Assembly (NCBI RefSeq): GCF_018408855.1 | Contig: NZ_AP024325.1 | Coordinates: 868,001-932,000, forward strand | Source of the DNA: Caballeronia sp. NK8 | GTDB taxonomy: Bacteria; Pseudomonadota; Gammaproteobacteria; Burkholderiales; Burkholderiaceae | Direction: 5' to 3' | Length of the DNA stretch: 64,000 bases | Shown: piece after piece, positions 8,279-16,107 of the stretch | Layout: every line of letters begins with the position of its first letter | Numbering within the stretch: the stretch's first letter is position 1 | Translations under genes and position numbers: made by a program | Notes under the pieces: model-generated | The model's input: only the letters and a program-made list of their open reading frames with translations | Told to the model about the DNA's origin: nothing | Database searches by the model: none

Positions 8279-8959
8279 ATGCATATCGTCTGTCACATGA
8301 TGTCGTCGATCGATGGCCGCAGCCTGACCGATAACTGGAATCTTGCTTTCGCGTCGCCCATCTACGAAGACACCGCCGCGCGTTTCGAGGCCGATGCCTG
8401 GGTCTGCGGCCGCGTCACGATGCAGGAAATCTCGCACGGCAAGGACCGCGACTATCCGCGCGGGCTCGCGAAAGGGCGGATTCCGCGTGAAAACCACTTC
8501 GCCAAACGCGATGCGAGCCAGTACGCGATTTCCATCGATCCGAAGGGACGCGTCGCGTGGAAGAGCAATACGGCGCTCGAATCGCATATCGTCGAAGTGC
8601 TGGCCGAGAGCGTGGAAGAAGACTACCTCGCGTATCTCCAGTCGATCGATGCATCCTATGTGTTCGGCGGCAAGGACGATATCGACCTCGAGCGCGTCGT
8701 CGATACGCTCGGGCGCGAACTGAAAATCGGAACGCTGATCGTCGAAGGCGGCGGGCATGTGTCGGGCGCCTTCGTGAATGCGCAACTCGCGGATGAAGTC
8801 AGCGTGCTGCTGATTCCGCTTGTCGATGGACGCGAAGCGCATACGTCATCGTTCGAAATCGCGATGAACGAGTGGCGCAAGCCTGCGTATCTGAAGCTCG
8901 ATTCGGTCGAAAAACTGGAACACGACGTCGTCTGGCTCCGCTATACGCGTAAGGCGTAA
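8279..8959 (+). CDS. RibD C-terminal / dihydrofolate-reductase-like family protein
   Basis: 226-residue NADPH-dependent reductase of the RibD_C (DHFR-like) fold. N-terminal HIVCHMMSSIDGR is the family's first strand and loop, VFGGKDDIDLERVVDTL lies near the middle, and LIVEGGGHVSGAF carries the nucleotide-binding GGG. The start at 8279 is preceded by GGAGA. Stand-alone members act on pyrimidinone or pteridine substrates, but many are unassigned. No riboflavin genes are nearby, so a role in riboflavin synthesis is not implied. Confidence 0.82.
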   Translation: MHIVCHMMSSIDGRSLTDNWNLAFASPIYEDTAARFEADAWVCGRVTMQEISHGKDRDYPRGLAKGRIPRENHFAKRDASQYAISIDPKGRVAWKSNTALESHIVEVLAESVEEDYLAYLQSIDASYVFGGKDDIDLERVVDTLGRELKIGTLIVEGGGHVSGAFVNAQLADEVSVLLIPLVDGREAHTSSFEIAMNEWRKPAYLKLDSVEKLEHDVVWLRYTRKA

Positions 8960-9103
8960 GCCCTCGGGATTTACCCGCGCAACGCGTGGCAGGCGGCTGG
9001 AAACGCGGCTTGCATTGTTATAATTCTCTCATTCAACGACGAAAACCTAACATCCCTCGCGCGAATCGCCGCCCTCCGGAGCACGCTTCGTCGCGCCGTC
9101 CCG

Positions 9104-9826
9104 ATGGCCAAAACCGACCGCCTGCGCGCCCTTTCCGGCGCGCTCGAAAAACAGAACGTGATGCGCCTGCGCGATGCGGCCGCATTGCTCGGCGTATCGG
9201 AAATGACGGTGCGCCGCGATATCGCCGCGCATCCCGGCCAGTTCACGTATCTCGGCGGCTATATCGTCAGCGCCGCGGATGTGCCCAACGCGGGCTACAC
9301 CATCGAAGAAGAAAAAGATCATTTCGCGCAGGCGAAGGCGGTTGCCTCGACGCATGCCGCGCGTCTGCTCGTGGACAGCGAGACCATTTTCATCGACTGC
9401 GGCACGACGCTCACCACGCTCGCGCGGCAGATTCCCACGGAAATGCATCTGACGGTCGTGTGCTATTCGCTCAATGTCGCGGAGATTTTGCGGCGCAAGC
9501 CTAACGTGCGGATGATCCTTCTGGGCGGCGTCTACGTCCCGTCATCGGAATCGTTCGCGAGCGACGAGAGCGTCGAGACGTTGCGGCGCATGGGAATCAA
9601 CAAGGCGTTCATGTCGGCGGGCGGCGTGGATGAAGCACGCGGCGTGACGTGCTGGAATTTTCACGAGGTCGCCATCAAGCAGGCCGCGATGGCGAGCGCG
9701 GTGGAACGGCATCTCGTCGTCGATGCGAGCAAGTTCGGCAAGGTCAAGGCAGTGCGGTTCTCGCAGCTTTCGGAGTACGATTCGATCATCACCGAGCAAG
9801 GTCAGGCAGTGCGAAAACGCAGCTGA
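9104..9826 (+). CDS. DeoR-family transcriptional regulator
   Basis: 240 residues. Winged HTH at residues 5-60 (MRLRDAAALLGVSEMTVRRD is the helix-turn-helix core), followed by the DeoR sensor domain with FIDCGTTLTTLA, the phosphosugar-binding pocket pattern, and SAGGVDEARGVTC. The domain binds phosphorylated sugars in characterised relatives. It faces the sugar operon ending at 9902, whose DeoC, kinase and importer make deoxyribose-5-phosphate or a related sugar phosphate a likely effector. A TGTTATAAT element (9016-9024) provides its -10, and TGTTATAA recurs in the deoC promoter, which suggests auto- and operon control. Confidence 0.85.
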   Translation: MAKTDRLRALSGALEKQNVMRLRDAAALLGVSEMTVRRDIAAHPGQFTYLGGYIVSAADVPNAGYTIEEEKDHFAQAKAVASTHAARLLVDSETIFIDCGTTLTTLARQIPTEMHLTVVCYSLNVAEILRRKPNVRMILLGGVYVPSSESFASDESVETLRRMGINKAFMSAGGVDEARGVTCWNFHEVAIKQAAMASAVERHLVVDASKFGKVKAVRFSQLSEYDSIITEQGQAVRKRS

Positions 9827-9846
9827 ATCGTTCCGGTTAAAAACGA

Positions 9847-9880
9847 AAAGGCTCGTTCAGGATTTGAACGAGCCTTTTTT
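9847..9880. terminator. Bidirectional rho-independent terminator
   Basis: GGCTCGTTCA (9850-9859), 5-base loop, TGAACGAGCC (9865-9874), preceded by AAAA and followed by TTTTTT. It lies between the convergent DeoR gene and the ABC permease gene and can serve both. Confidence 0.9.
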
Positions 9881-9901
9881 GTTCCGCTTTTTGAAAGCGC
9901 G

Positions 9902-10963
9902 TTACTGCCTGCGCCCCAACGCAAACAACGTCCCCGCGACGAGAATGAACGCGCCGATGATCACCTTCTGCCAAGTGCTCGGCACGCCGATCAGAATCAG
10001 CACGCTATTGATGAGCGTCACCAGCACGACGCCGAGCAAAGTGCCGATCACCGTTCCTGTGCCGCCCGTGATGCGCGCGCCGCCGAGAATCACCGCCGCG
10101 ATCACATCGAGTTCCGTGCCGACGAGATCGAACGGATTCGCGAGCCGGTTCGTCGACACATGCAAAATGCCAGCGACGCCCGCAAGCAGACCCGTATAGC
10201 CGAACACAAACAGATGAATCGCGCGCAGGTTGTAGCCGAGACGTTCGGCGATCGCGAGCGAGCCGCCCATCGCGTAGACGCCACGGCCCATCATCGTGCG
10301 GTTGAGCAGCCACCACGTCACGACCGCCGCGAGCACGAGCGCGAGCACGGAGACCGGCAGCACCGCACGCAAGCCATCGGACGTGTGATAGAAGAACAGC
10401 GGCAAACGCCCGAACGTATCCATGCTGTGCGGAATGTTCATGAAGAACTGCGTGCCGACGAACGTCAGCAGCAAGCCGCGATACAGATACTGCGTGCCGA
10501 TGGTCACGATCAGCGAAGGCGCCTTCAGTCGATGCACGAGCATCCCGTTGATCACACCCAGAATCACGCCGCCGATCGCGCCCGCGAGCAGAATCAGCAC
10601 GAACGGGCACTCGGGCCACCACGCGAACACCGCCTTGGTGATCGAGTACATCGTCAGCGCGGCGATCGCCGTGAACGATACGTCGATGCCGCCCGACGCC
10701 AGCACGACGAGCGTGCCGAGCGCAAAGAGCGAGACCGTGGTCGCCGAATGCAGCATGTCGAACAGCGTGGCGAACTGGAAGAAGCGCGGGTTGATGCCGC
10801 CCACGACCAGACATGTCACCACGATCAGCCCGACAGTGAACCACTCGGGATTGCGCATCAGTTGCGCGTACAGATTGCCCTTGCGCACACGCGGCGCGAC
10901 TTCGGCCACGGGTTGCGGCATCGGTTCGCGTCCCGTGCGGCGGATGGATTCGCTCATGCTCAT
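9902..10963 (-). CDS. Sugar ABC transporter permease (RbsC-like)
   Basis: 353-residue inner-membrane permease of the ribose/xylose/galactose class, with about ten helices and the conserved GGIDVSFTAIAALT and ILGGARITGGTGTVIGT segments (the latter is the cytoplasmic coupling region). Start ATG at 10963 overlaps the ATPase stop by ATGA; an in-frame ATG two codons on is an alternative. It is the last gene of the operon and one of two permeases, so the channel is probably a heterodimer. Confidence 0.88.
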   Translation of the reverse strand: MSMSESIRRTGREPMPQPVAEVAPRVRKGNLYAQLMRNPEWFTVGLIVVTCLVVGGINPRFFQFATLFDMLHSATTVSLFALGTLVVLASGGIDVSFTAIAALTMYSITKAVFAWWPECPFVLILLAGAIGGVILGVINGMLVHRLKAPSLIVTIGTQYLYRGLLLTFVGTQFFMNIPHSMDTFGRLPLFFYHTSDGLRAVLPVSVLALVLAAVVTWWLLNRTMMGRGVYAMGGSLAIAERLGYNLRAIHLFVFGYTGLLAGVAGILHVSTNRLANPFDLVGTELDVIAAVILGGARITGGTGTVIGTLLGVVLVTLINSVLILIGVPSTWQKVIIGAFILVAGTLFALGRRQ

Positions 10964-12489
10964 GCTGCCTCTGAAAGTAGCGCGTGATAAAGATCGGCTT
11001 CGGTCAACCGGTCCGCGCGGTATTCGTTCGCGACGCGGCCTTTCTTCATCATCAGAATACGGTCGCAGTTCTGCAGCAGTTCAGGCAGGTCGTCGCTGAT
11101 CAGGATGATGCCGATGCCCTCTTTCGACAGCCGCTGCATGATGCGGTAAATGATGTCCTTCGATCCCACGTCGACGCCGACCGTGGGCCCGTGCAGAATC
11201 AGCACGCGCGGATCGATCGCGAGCCAGCGGCCGATCAGCACGCGTTGCTGATTGCCGCCCGAAAGCGATTGCACGGGCTTGTCGACATCGGGTGTCGCGA
11301 TCTGCAGGTCCTTCACGGTGCGCTCGGCAAGCTCTTGCGCGCGCTTGCGGTCGATCTGGCCGAAGCGGTCGCGCAGGCTCGCGATCATCGCGGTGACGAC
11401 GTTGTCGCGAATTGGCTTGTCGAGAAAGAGGCCTTCGTTCAGGCGGTCTTCCGGCACATAGCCGATGCGTTGCGCTTTCGCATCCGCGGGCGATTGCAGC
11501 CGCACGCGCATGCCGTCGAGCGTGACGGTGCCCGCATCGGCGGGCGCGACGCCGGCAAGCGCGCGCGCGAGTTCGTTGCGTCCCGAATCGAGCAGACCGG
11601 TCACGCCGAGAATTTCGCCCTTGTGCAGCTTGAACGACACATCGGCGAACTGGCCTTTACGGCCGACGCCCTGCACGTCGAGCACGACTTGCGATGCACC
11701 TGCTTCGCCCTCCGCCCGATAGCGCTCCGTCGAAAGATGCTTGCCCGTCATGAGCTCGCTGATCTGCGCCTTCGTGTAGTTTTCGATCGGACCTTGCGCC
11801 ATCTTCTGGCCGTCGCGCAGCACGATCACTTCGCCGCCGATCGCATAGCACTCGTCGAGCTTGTGACTCACGAACAGCACGGCCACGCCGTCCGCGCGCA
11901 GACGCGCGAGCACGGCGATGAGGTTATCGACTTCCTTCTGCGTGAGCGAGGTCGTCGGCTCGTCCATGATGACGAACTTCGCCTCGCTGGCGATCGCGCG
12001 CGCAATCGCTACAAGCTGACGCGTCGCAAGCGGCAGTTGTTCGATGAGCGTCTTCTGGAACTCCGCGTCGCCGGGCAGGCCCACGGCTTCGAGCGCGCGC
12101 GCGGCCGTTTGCGCAAGCGCGCGGCGATCGAACGTGCGCGCGAGCTTGCCCGCATGTTCGGCAAGCTCGGACGTCAGCGCGACATTCTCCGCGACGCTCA
12201 TGTTCGGCAGCAGCGACAAATCCTGATAAACGGTTTCGATGCCCGCCGAAAGCGATTCGAGCGGCGACAGCTTCTTATGGCGCACGCCCTCGATCACGAG
12301 TTCGCCTTCGTCAGGCGGCTGCGCGCCCGAGATGATCTTGATGAGCGTGCTCTTGCCGCAGCCGTTCTCGCCGAGCAAGTGATAGATCTGCCCGCGCTCG
12401 AACGCGAGGCTCACGCCGCGCAGCGCATAGACGCCGGTGAAGCGCTTGTGAATATCGACGACTTCGAGAAGCGGTGTCGTTGTGGTCAT
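10960..12489 (-). CDS. Sugar ABC transporter ATP-binding protein (RbsA-like, two nucleotide-binding domains)
   Basis: 509 residues with two fused ATPase domains. In domain 1, Walker A is GENGCGKST and the Walker B end is VIMDEPTTSLT. Domain 2 has the degenerate P-loop GLLDSGRNELA and the signature LSGGNQQRV, as usual for RbsA/MglA proteins. The ATG at 12489 (MTTTTPLLEVVD) is chosen over the longer frame to 12534, which extends through the intergenic repeat-like CGCGCC sequence. It energises import by the two flanking permeases. The gap to the binding-protein gene is 53 bases. Confidence 0.92.
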   Translation of the reverse strand: MTTTTPLLEVVDIHKRFTGVYALRGVSLAFERGQIYHLLGENGCGKSTLIKIISGAQPPDEGELVIEGVRHKKLSPLESLSAGIETVYQDLSLLPNMSVAENVALTSELAEHAGKLARTFDRRALAQTAARALEAVGLPGDAEFQKTLIEQLPLATRQLVAIARAIASEAKFVIMDEPTTSLTQKEVDNLIAVLARLRADGVAVLFVSHKLDECYAIGGEVIVLRDGQKMAQGPIENYTKAQISELMTGKHLSTERYRAEGEAGASQVVLDVQGVGRKGQFADVSFKLHKGEILGVTGLLDSGRNELARALAGVAPADAGTVTLDGMRVRLQSPADAKAQRIGYVPEDRLNEGLFLDKPIRDNVVTAMIASLRDRFGQIDRKRAQELAERTVKDLQIATPDVDKPVQSLSGGNQQRVLIGRWLAIDPRVLILHGPTVGVDVGSKDIIYRIMQRLSKEGIGIILISDDLPELLQNCDRILMMKKGRVANEYRADRLTEADLYHALLSEAA

Positions 12490-12542
12490 GTCTGTCCAGG
12501 GCGTGCGGCGCGCCTTCGAAAAAGCGCGCCGCACGCGTCACA

Positions 12543-13547
12543 TCAGAAGTTGTATTGCTTGTAGTTCGTCTTGTCGACGTCGACCCAGCCGGTGCCGCGC
12601 ACGATCACGCCCTTGCCCGGACCCTTCGTCACGGTGACCTTGTTGTAGCCGGTGATGCCGAGATCCGCGCCGTTCTGCACTTCCTTGCCCTCGACGAGCA
12701 TCTGCGCGACCTTGTTCATCGCCAGACCGGCGAGCTTCGGATCCCAGAACGCGATGCCGTTGACCGCGCCGCTTTCGAGGAACTTGCCCGCTTCCGTCGG
12801 CAGACCGGTGCCGTACACGCAGATCTTGCCGACCTTGCCCGCTTCCTCGACCGCGCGGCCGATGCCGATTACATCCAGCGACGACGAGCCCTGGAAGCCC
12901 GTCAGATCCGGATGCTTGCGCAGCACTTCCTTCGCGACCTGATAGGCGCGCTCGCCATCGTTATTGGTTTCGAGCTTCGGCTCGACGAGATCCATCTTCG
13001 GATACTTGGCCTTCGCGTTGCCGATGCCGCCATCGGCCCATTGCACCTGCGAGCGCGAGCCGAGCGAGCCGACCAGCACCGCCCACTTGCCTTGCTGACC
13101 CATGCATTTCGAGAGGCGCTCGTTGAGGCCCGCGCCATACGCAGTGTTGTCGAACGCTTCGATGTCGACCATCGTGTTCTTCGCGTTGTCCGCTTCATGC
13201 GTGACGACCTTGATGCCGCGATCCATCGCTTTCTTGAGCGCGGGTTCGAGCGTCGGCGGATCGTAGGGCACTACAGCGATCGCCGTGACCTTCTTCGCAA
13301 TCAGATCCTCGATGATCTTCAGTTGCTGCGCGGCGTCGGCGCGGCCTGGGCCCGTCTGATAGGCGTTGACGTTCGGGTTCGCCTTGCCGAACTCCTTCAC
13401 GCCTTCGTCCATGCGGTTGAACCAGTTGATGCCGGTCACCTTCACGACCGTCACGATGGTTTCGTTGGTCGCGGCCTGCGCGGCTGCGATCGCGCCCGCG
13501 GCGAGTGCGATCGCCGTCAGTGCGGTACCGAGTTTGCTGAGCTTCAT
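12543..13547 (-). CDS. Periplasmic sugar-binding protein of the ABC importer
   Basis: 334 residues; signal peptide MKLSKLGTALTAIALAAGAIAAAQA, then the two-lobed periplasmic-binding-protein type 1 fold (VVKVTGINWFNRMDEGV, AIAVVPYDPPTLEPALKKA, GFQGSSSLDVIGIGRAVEEAG). The sequence style (GINWFNRMDEGVKEFGK) resembles the rhamnose/AI-2 (RhaS/LsrB) subgroup rather than RbsB. In this context the ligand is probably a deoxy-sugar or pentose, by inference. The region 13548-13594 is a normal spacer. Confidence 0.88.
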   Translation of the reverse strand: MKLSKLGTALTAIALAAGAIAAAQAATNETIVTVVKVTGINWFNRMDEGVKEFGKANPNVNAYQTGPGRADAAQQLKIIEDLIAKKVTAIAVVPYDPPTLEPALKKAMDRGIKVVTHEADNAKNTMVDIEAFDNTAYGAGLNERLSKCMGQQGKWAVLVGSLGSRSQVQWADGGIGNAKAKYPKMDLVEPKLETNNDGERAYQVAKEVLRKHPDLTGFQGSSSLDVIGIGRAVEEAGKVGKICVYGTGLPTEAGKFLESGAVNGIAFWDPKLAGLAMNKVAQMLVEGKEVQNGADLGITGYNKVTVTKGPGKGVIVRGTGWVDVDKTNYKQYNF

Positions 13548-13594
13548 TGCGTTGTCTCCTTTTATGGTCCGATTGGTCTCTTTAACGAATCACA

Positions 13595-14638
13595 CTAACG
13601 TCCGGTCGATGCGGGCGGCGGCGGCACATTGCGTTTGGGCGCGGCGCCGCCGATGCCGAAGATCGCGCGCACGCGCTCGCCGCCCGCGAAGGCGAGCGAT
13701 GCGAGCAGCAGAAAGCCCCACGCGCAATCGCCGAAGAACTGCGATACACCGAGCAGATTGAACAGGCTCGACAGGAACTGCAGCACTGTCGCGGCGAGGA
13801 ACACGCAGACGATGCGGCCATACCCGCCCGCCGGATTCACGCCGCCCATCACCGCGATCAGGATCGCGATCAGCAGATACGAGTTGCCGTAGTCCCACTT
13901 CGCGCTCGACGTATGCGTCGCGCTGATGAGACCCGCCAGCGACGCGAGCACGCCGCACATGCCGTAGGTGAGGATCAGCATGCGCGCGCGCGGAATGCCC
14001 GCATAGAACGCGGCTTTCGGGTTCGTGCCCATCAGATAGAGGCGCAGGCCGAACGGCGTGCGCTTCAGCACCCAGCCGAGCAGCAGCACGGCGGCGATGA
14101 AGATCCAGAGCGAAATGGGCACTTGCAGGAAGGTGCCGTTGCCGATGTTGGAAAGCGGATCGACATATTCCACTCGCACCGACGCGCCGTTGCTCAGCAC
14201 CACCGCGATGCCCGTGAAAAGCAGTTGCGTACCGAGCGTGCAGAGAATCGGCGTGAGCCTGAGCTTCGCGATCACCGCGCCGTTCAGCAGTCCGCCGATC
14301 GCGCCCACCATCACGACGATGCAGACGAATACCGCCGTATAGAGCGCGGGCGAATCGTCGGCGGAGACCATGTGCGGCAGCAGCATCGCCGCGACCATGC
14401 CGGAGAGATTCGCCAGTCCGACGCCCGACAGATCGATGCCGCCATTGCCCGACACCATCGACAACATGATGCCGAGCGCAAGCAGGCCGAGCTCGGGCAA
14501 CTGGCCGCCCATCGACTGGAGATTGTCGATATCGAGGAACTGGCCGTGCGACATCCACGTCGCGACGATCACGACGAGCACGTTCACGCCGATCAGGAAA
14601 TTGAACTGGCGATCAGCGAGCCACTTCGATCCTTTCAT
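13595..14638 (-). CDS. Second sugar ABC transporter permease
   Basis: 347-residue multi-spanning permease of the RbsC family. The start ATG at 14638 (MKGSKWLADRQFNFLIGV) overlaps the kinase stop by four bases; the frame is open upstream but runs through the kinase gene. It has the conserved GNGGIDLSGVGLANLSGM, the counterpart of the GGIDLS motif, and a C-terminal AVMGGVNPAGGYGRIVCVF coupling segment. It differs clearly in sequence from the permease at 9902-10963, as in importers with two distinct membrane subunits. Confidence 0.87.
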   Translation of the reverse strand: MKGSKWLADRQFNFLIGVNVLVVIVATWMSHGQFLDIDNLQSMGGQLPELGLLALGIMLSMVSGNGGIDLSGVGLANLSGMVAAMLLPHMVSADDSPALYTAVFVCIVVMVGAIGGLLNGAVIAKLRLTPILCTLGTQLLFTGIAVVLSNGASVRVEYVDPLSNIGNGTFLQVPISLWIFIAAVLLLGWVLKRTPFGLRLYLMGTNPKAAFYAGIPRARMLILTYGMCGVLASLAGLISATHTSSAKWDYGNSYLLIAILIAVMGGVNPAGGYGRIVCVFLAATVLQFLSSLFNLLGVSQFFGDCAWGFLLLASLAFAGGERVRAIFGIGGAAPKRNVPPPPASTGR

Positions 14639-15567
14639 TGCGTGACGCTCCTTTCCGCGAGCACGGCGTTGATTTCGGCGAGACGCGGCATCGACGGCGC
14701 GGTGCCCGGGCGCGTCACCGAAAGGCTCGCGAGCGCGCAGCCGAAGCGCACCGCATCGAGCGGGCTTTCGCCGCGTGCGAGCGCGGCCGCGAAGCCGCCC
14801 GTGAAGCCATCGCCCGCGCCCGCGGTTTCGACGACGCGGCCGCAATCGAACGCAGGCACGAGCGTCGATTCATGCGCGCTGTGCAGGAGCGCGCCTGCTT
14901 CGCCCAGCGTGACGATCACGGCGCGCGCGCCTTTCTTCAGCAGCACGTCGGCGGCGCGGCGTGCATCGTCGATGTTGGCGATCGCCACGCCCGTCAGCGC
15001 CGTCGCTTCCGTTTCGTTCGGCGTGATGTAGTCGCACAGCGGATAGATATCGTCGGTGAGCGGCAGCGCGGGCGCGGGGTTGAAGACGGTCGTCACGCCG
15101 TGCTTGCGCGCGAGTTCCAGACCGCGACGCGCGGCCGGAATCGGTTGCTCAAGTTGCGTGACGAAGACGCCCGCGCGCGCGATGTCGTGCTCGATCGCGT
15201 CGACATCTTCGGGCACGAGCGTACCCGCCGCGCCCGCCGCGACGATGATCGCGTTGCCGCCGGTGTTCTCATCGACGTAGATATGCGCGGCGCCTGTCGC
15301 GACATCGTTCATCACGGTCGCGCGCGAGGTGATGCCTTCGGCGGCCCAGGTCGCCTGCGCGATCTCGCCGAACGCATCCGCGCCGATGCGCGTGCAGAAG
15401 ATCACATCCGCGCCCGCGCGCGCGGCAGCCACGGCCTGATTCGATCCCTTGCCGCCCGGTCCCATCTTGAAGGCCGAACCCGCGACCGTTTCGCCGAGCA
15501 GCGGCATACGCTGCGCGCGAAACGCAAGGTCCGTCACGTAGATGCCGAGAATGACGACGCTCTTCAT
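14635..15567 (-). CDS. PfkB-family carbohydrate kinase (ribokinase / deoxyribokinase-like)
   Basis: 310 residues. The N-terminal PfkB signature GGKGSN is at residues 38-43, and the C-terminal ATP/anion-hole motif ETAGAGDGFTGGFAAAL carries the catalytic Asp near residue 250. It phosphorylates a sugar on a hydroxymethyl group. Next to deoC the expected product is deoxyribose-5-phosphate, making this a candidate deoxyribokinase. That is inference from context and sequence alone does not separate it from ribokinase. Start ATG at 15567 overlaps the mutarotase stop (ATGA) and its own stop overlaps the next permease. Confidence 0.85.
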   Translation of the reverse strand: MKSVVILGIYVTDLAFRAQRMPLLGETVAGSAFKMGPGGKGSNQAVAAARAGADVIFCTRIGADAFGEIAQATWAAEGITSRATVMNDVATGAAHIYVDENTGGNAIIVAAGAAGTLVPEDVDAIEHDIARAGVFVTQLEQPIPAARRGLELARKHGVTTVFNPAPALPLTDDIYPLCDYITPNETEATALTGVAIANIDDARRAADVLLKKGARAVIVTLGEAGALLHSAHESTLVPAFDCGRVVETAGAGDGFTGGFAAALARGESPLDAVRFGCALASLSVTRPGTAPSMPRLAEINAVLAERSVTQ

Positions 15568-16046
15568 TGCGTGCCTCCGTGTGCAATCTCGGGAGCGTCC
15601 GGTGCGAGCATCACGCCCTTCTTGAAGATGAAGCAGCCGTAACCGCGCGCTTCGCCCGTCGCGATCACGCAATAGGCCTTTTTCGCGCGCTCGTAGAACG
15701 CGAAGCGCTCGACCGGCGCAAACGGCTGTTCGCGGCCTTCGGCATCGTCCACTTCGCGTTGCGCTTCGCGCTGCACGGCGGGCAAGCTCGTTGCATCGCC
15801 GACTATTTCCATGCGGCCGGCGGGATCGTCGACGAACGTATCGAGCGGCAGCACCGACAGCACCGCGCGCACCGCACGCGGCGCGCTCGCGCCGTCGATG
15901 CGCAGCACTTTGCCGAGCACGGTTTGCCGCGCGATGGAATCGGCGGGGAAATGAGCGTCGCAGATCACCACTTCGTCGCCGTGTCCCATCGCGGCGAGCG
16001 CGTACAGGATATCGGCGTTCAAGAGCGGATCGATGTTCTTCAGCAC
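15564..16046 (-). CDS. RbsD/FucU-family sugar mutarotase
   Basis: 160-residue member of the RbsD/FucU family (pyranose-furanose or anomer interconversion). The opening NIDPLLNADILYALAAMGHGDEVVICDAHFP region contains the catalytic His and the Asp of the family, and the C-terminal GEARGYGCFIFKKGV is typical of FucU. The start is a GTG at 16046 (first residues MLKNIDPLL as translated) because a strong Shine-Dalgarno GGAGGAGA lies 5 bases upstream. The ATG at 16064 would put that site inside the gene. Next to a kinase and importer it would supply the furanose form of the sugar. Confidence 0.85.
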   Translation of the reverse strand: MLKNIDPLLNADILYALAAMGHGDEVVICDAHFPADSIARQTVLGKVLRIDGASAPRAVRAVLSVLPLDTFVDDPAGRMEIVGDATSLPAVQREAQREVDDAEGREQPFAPVERFAFYERAKKAYCVIATGEARGYGCFIFKKGVMLAPDAPEIAHGGTQ

Positions 16047-16050
16047 AGCG

Positions 16051-16058
16051 TCTCCTCC
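16051..16058 (-). promoter_or_regulatory. Ribosome binding site deciding the mutarotase GTG start
   Basis: GGAGGAGA on the minus strand, ideally spaced from GTG at 16046 and incompatible with initiation at the upstream ATG (16064). Confidence 0.7.
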
Positions 16059-16107
16059 ATGCATGAGCGTGTTCCGTTTCGGAATCTACGCTCGATCAAA
16101 TCGGTAA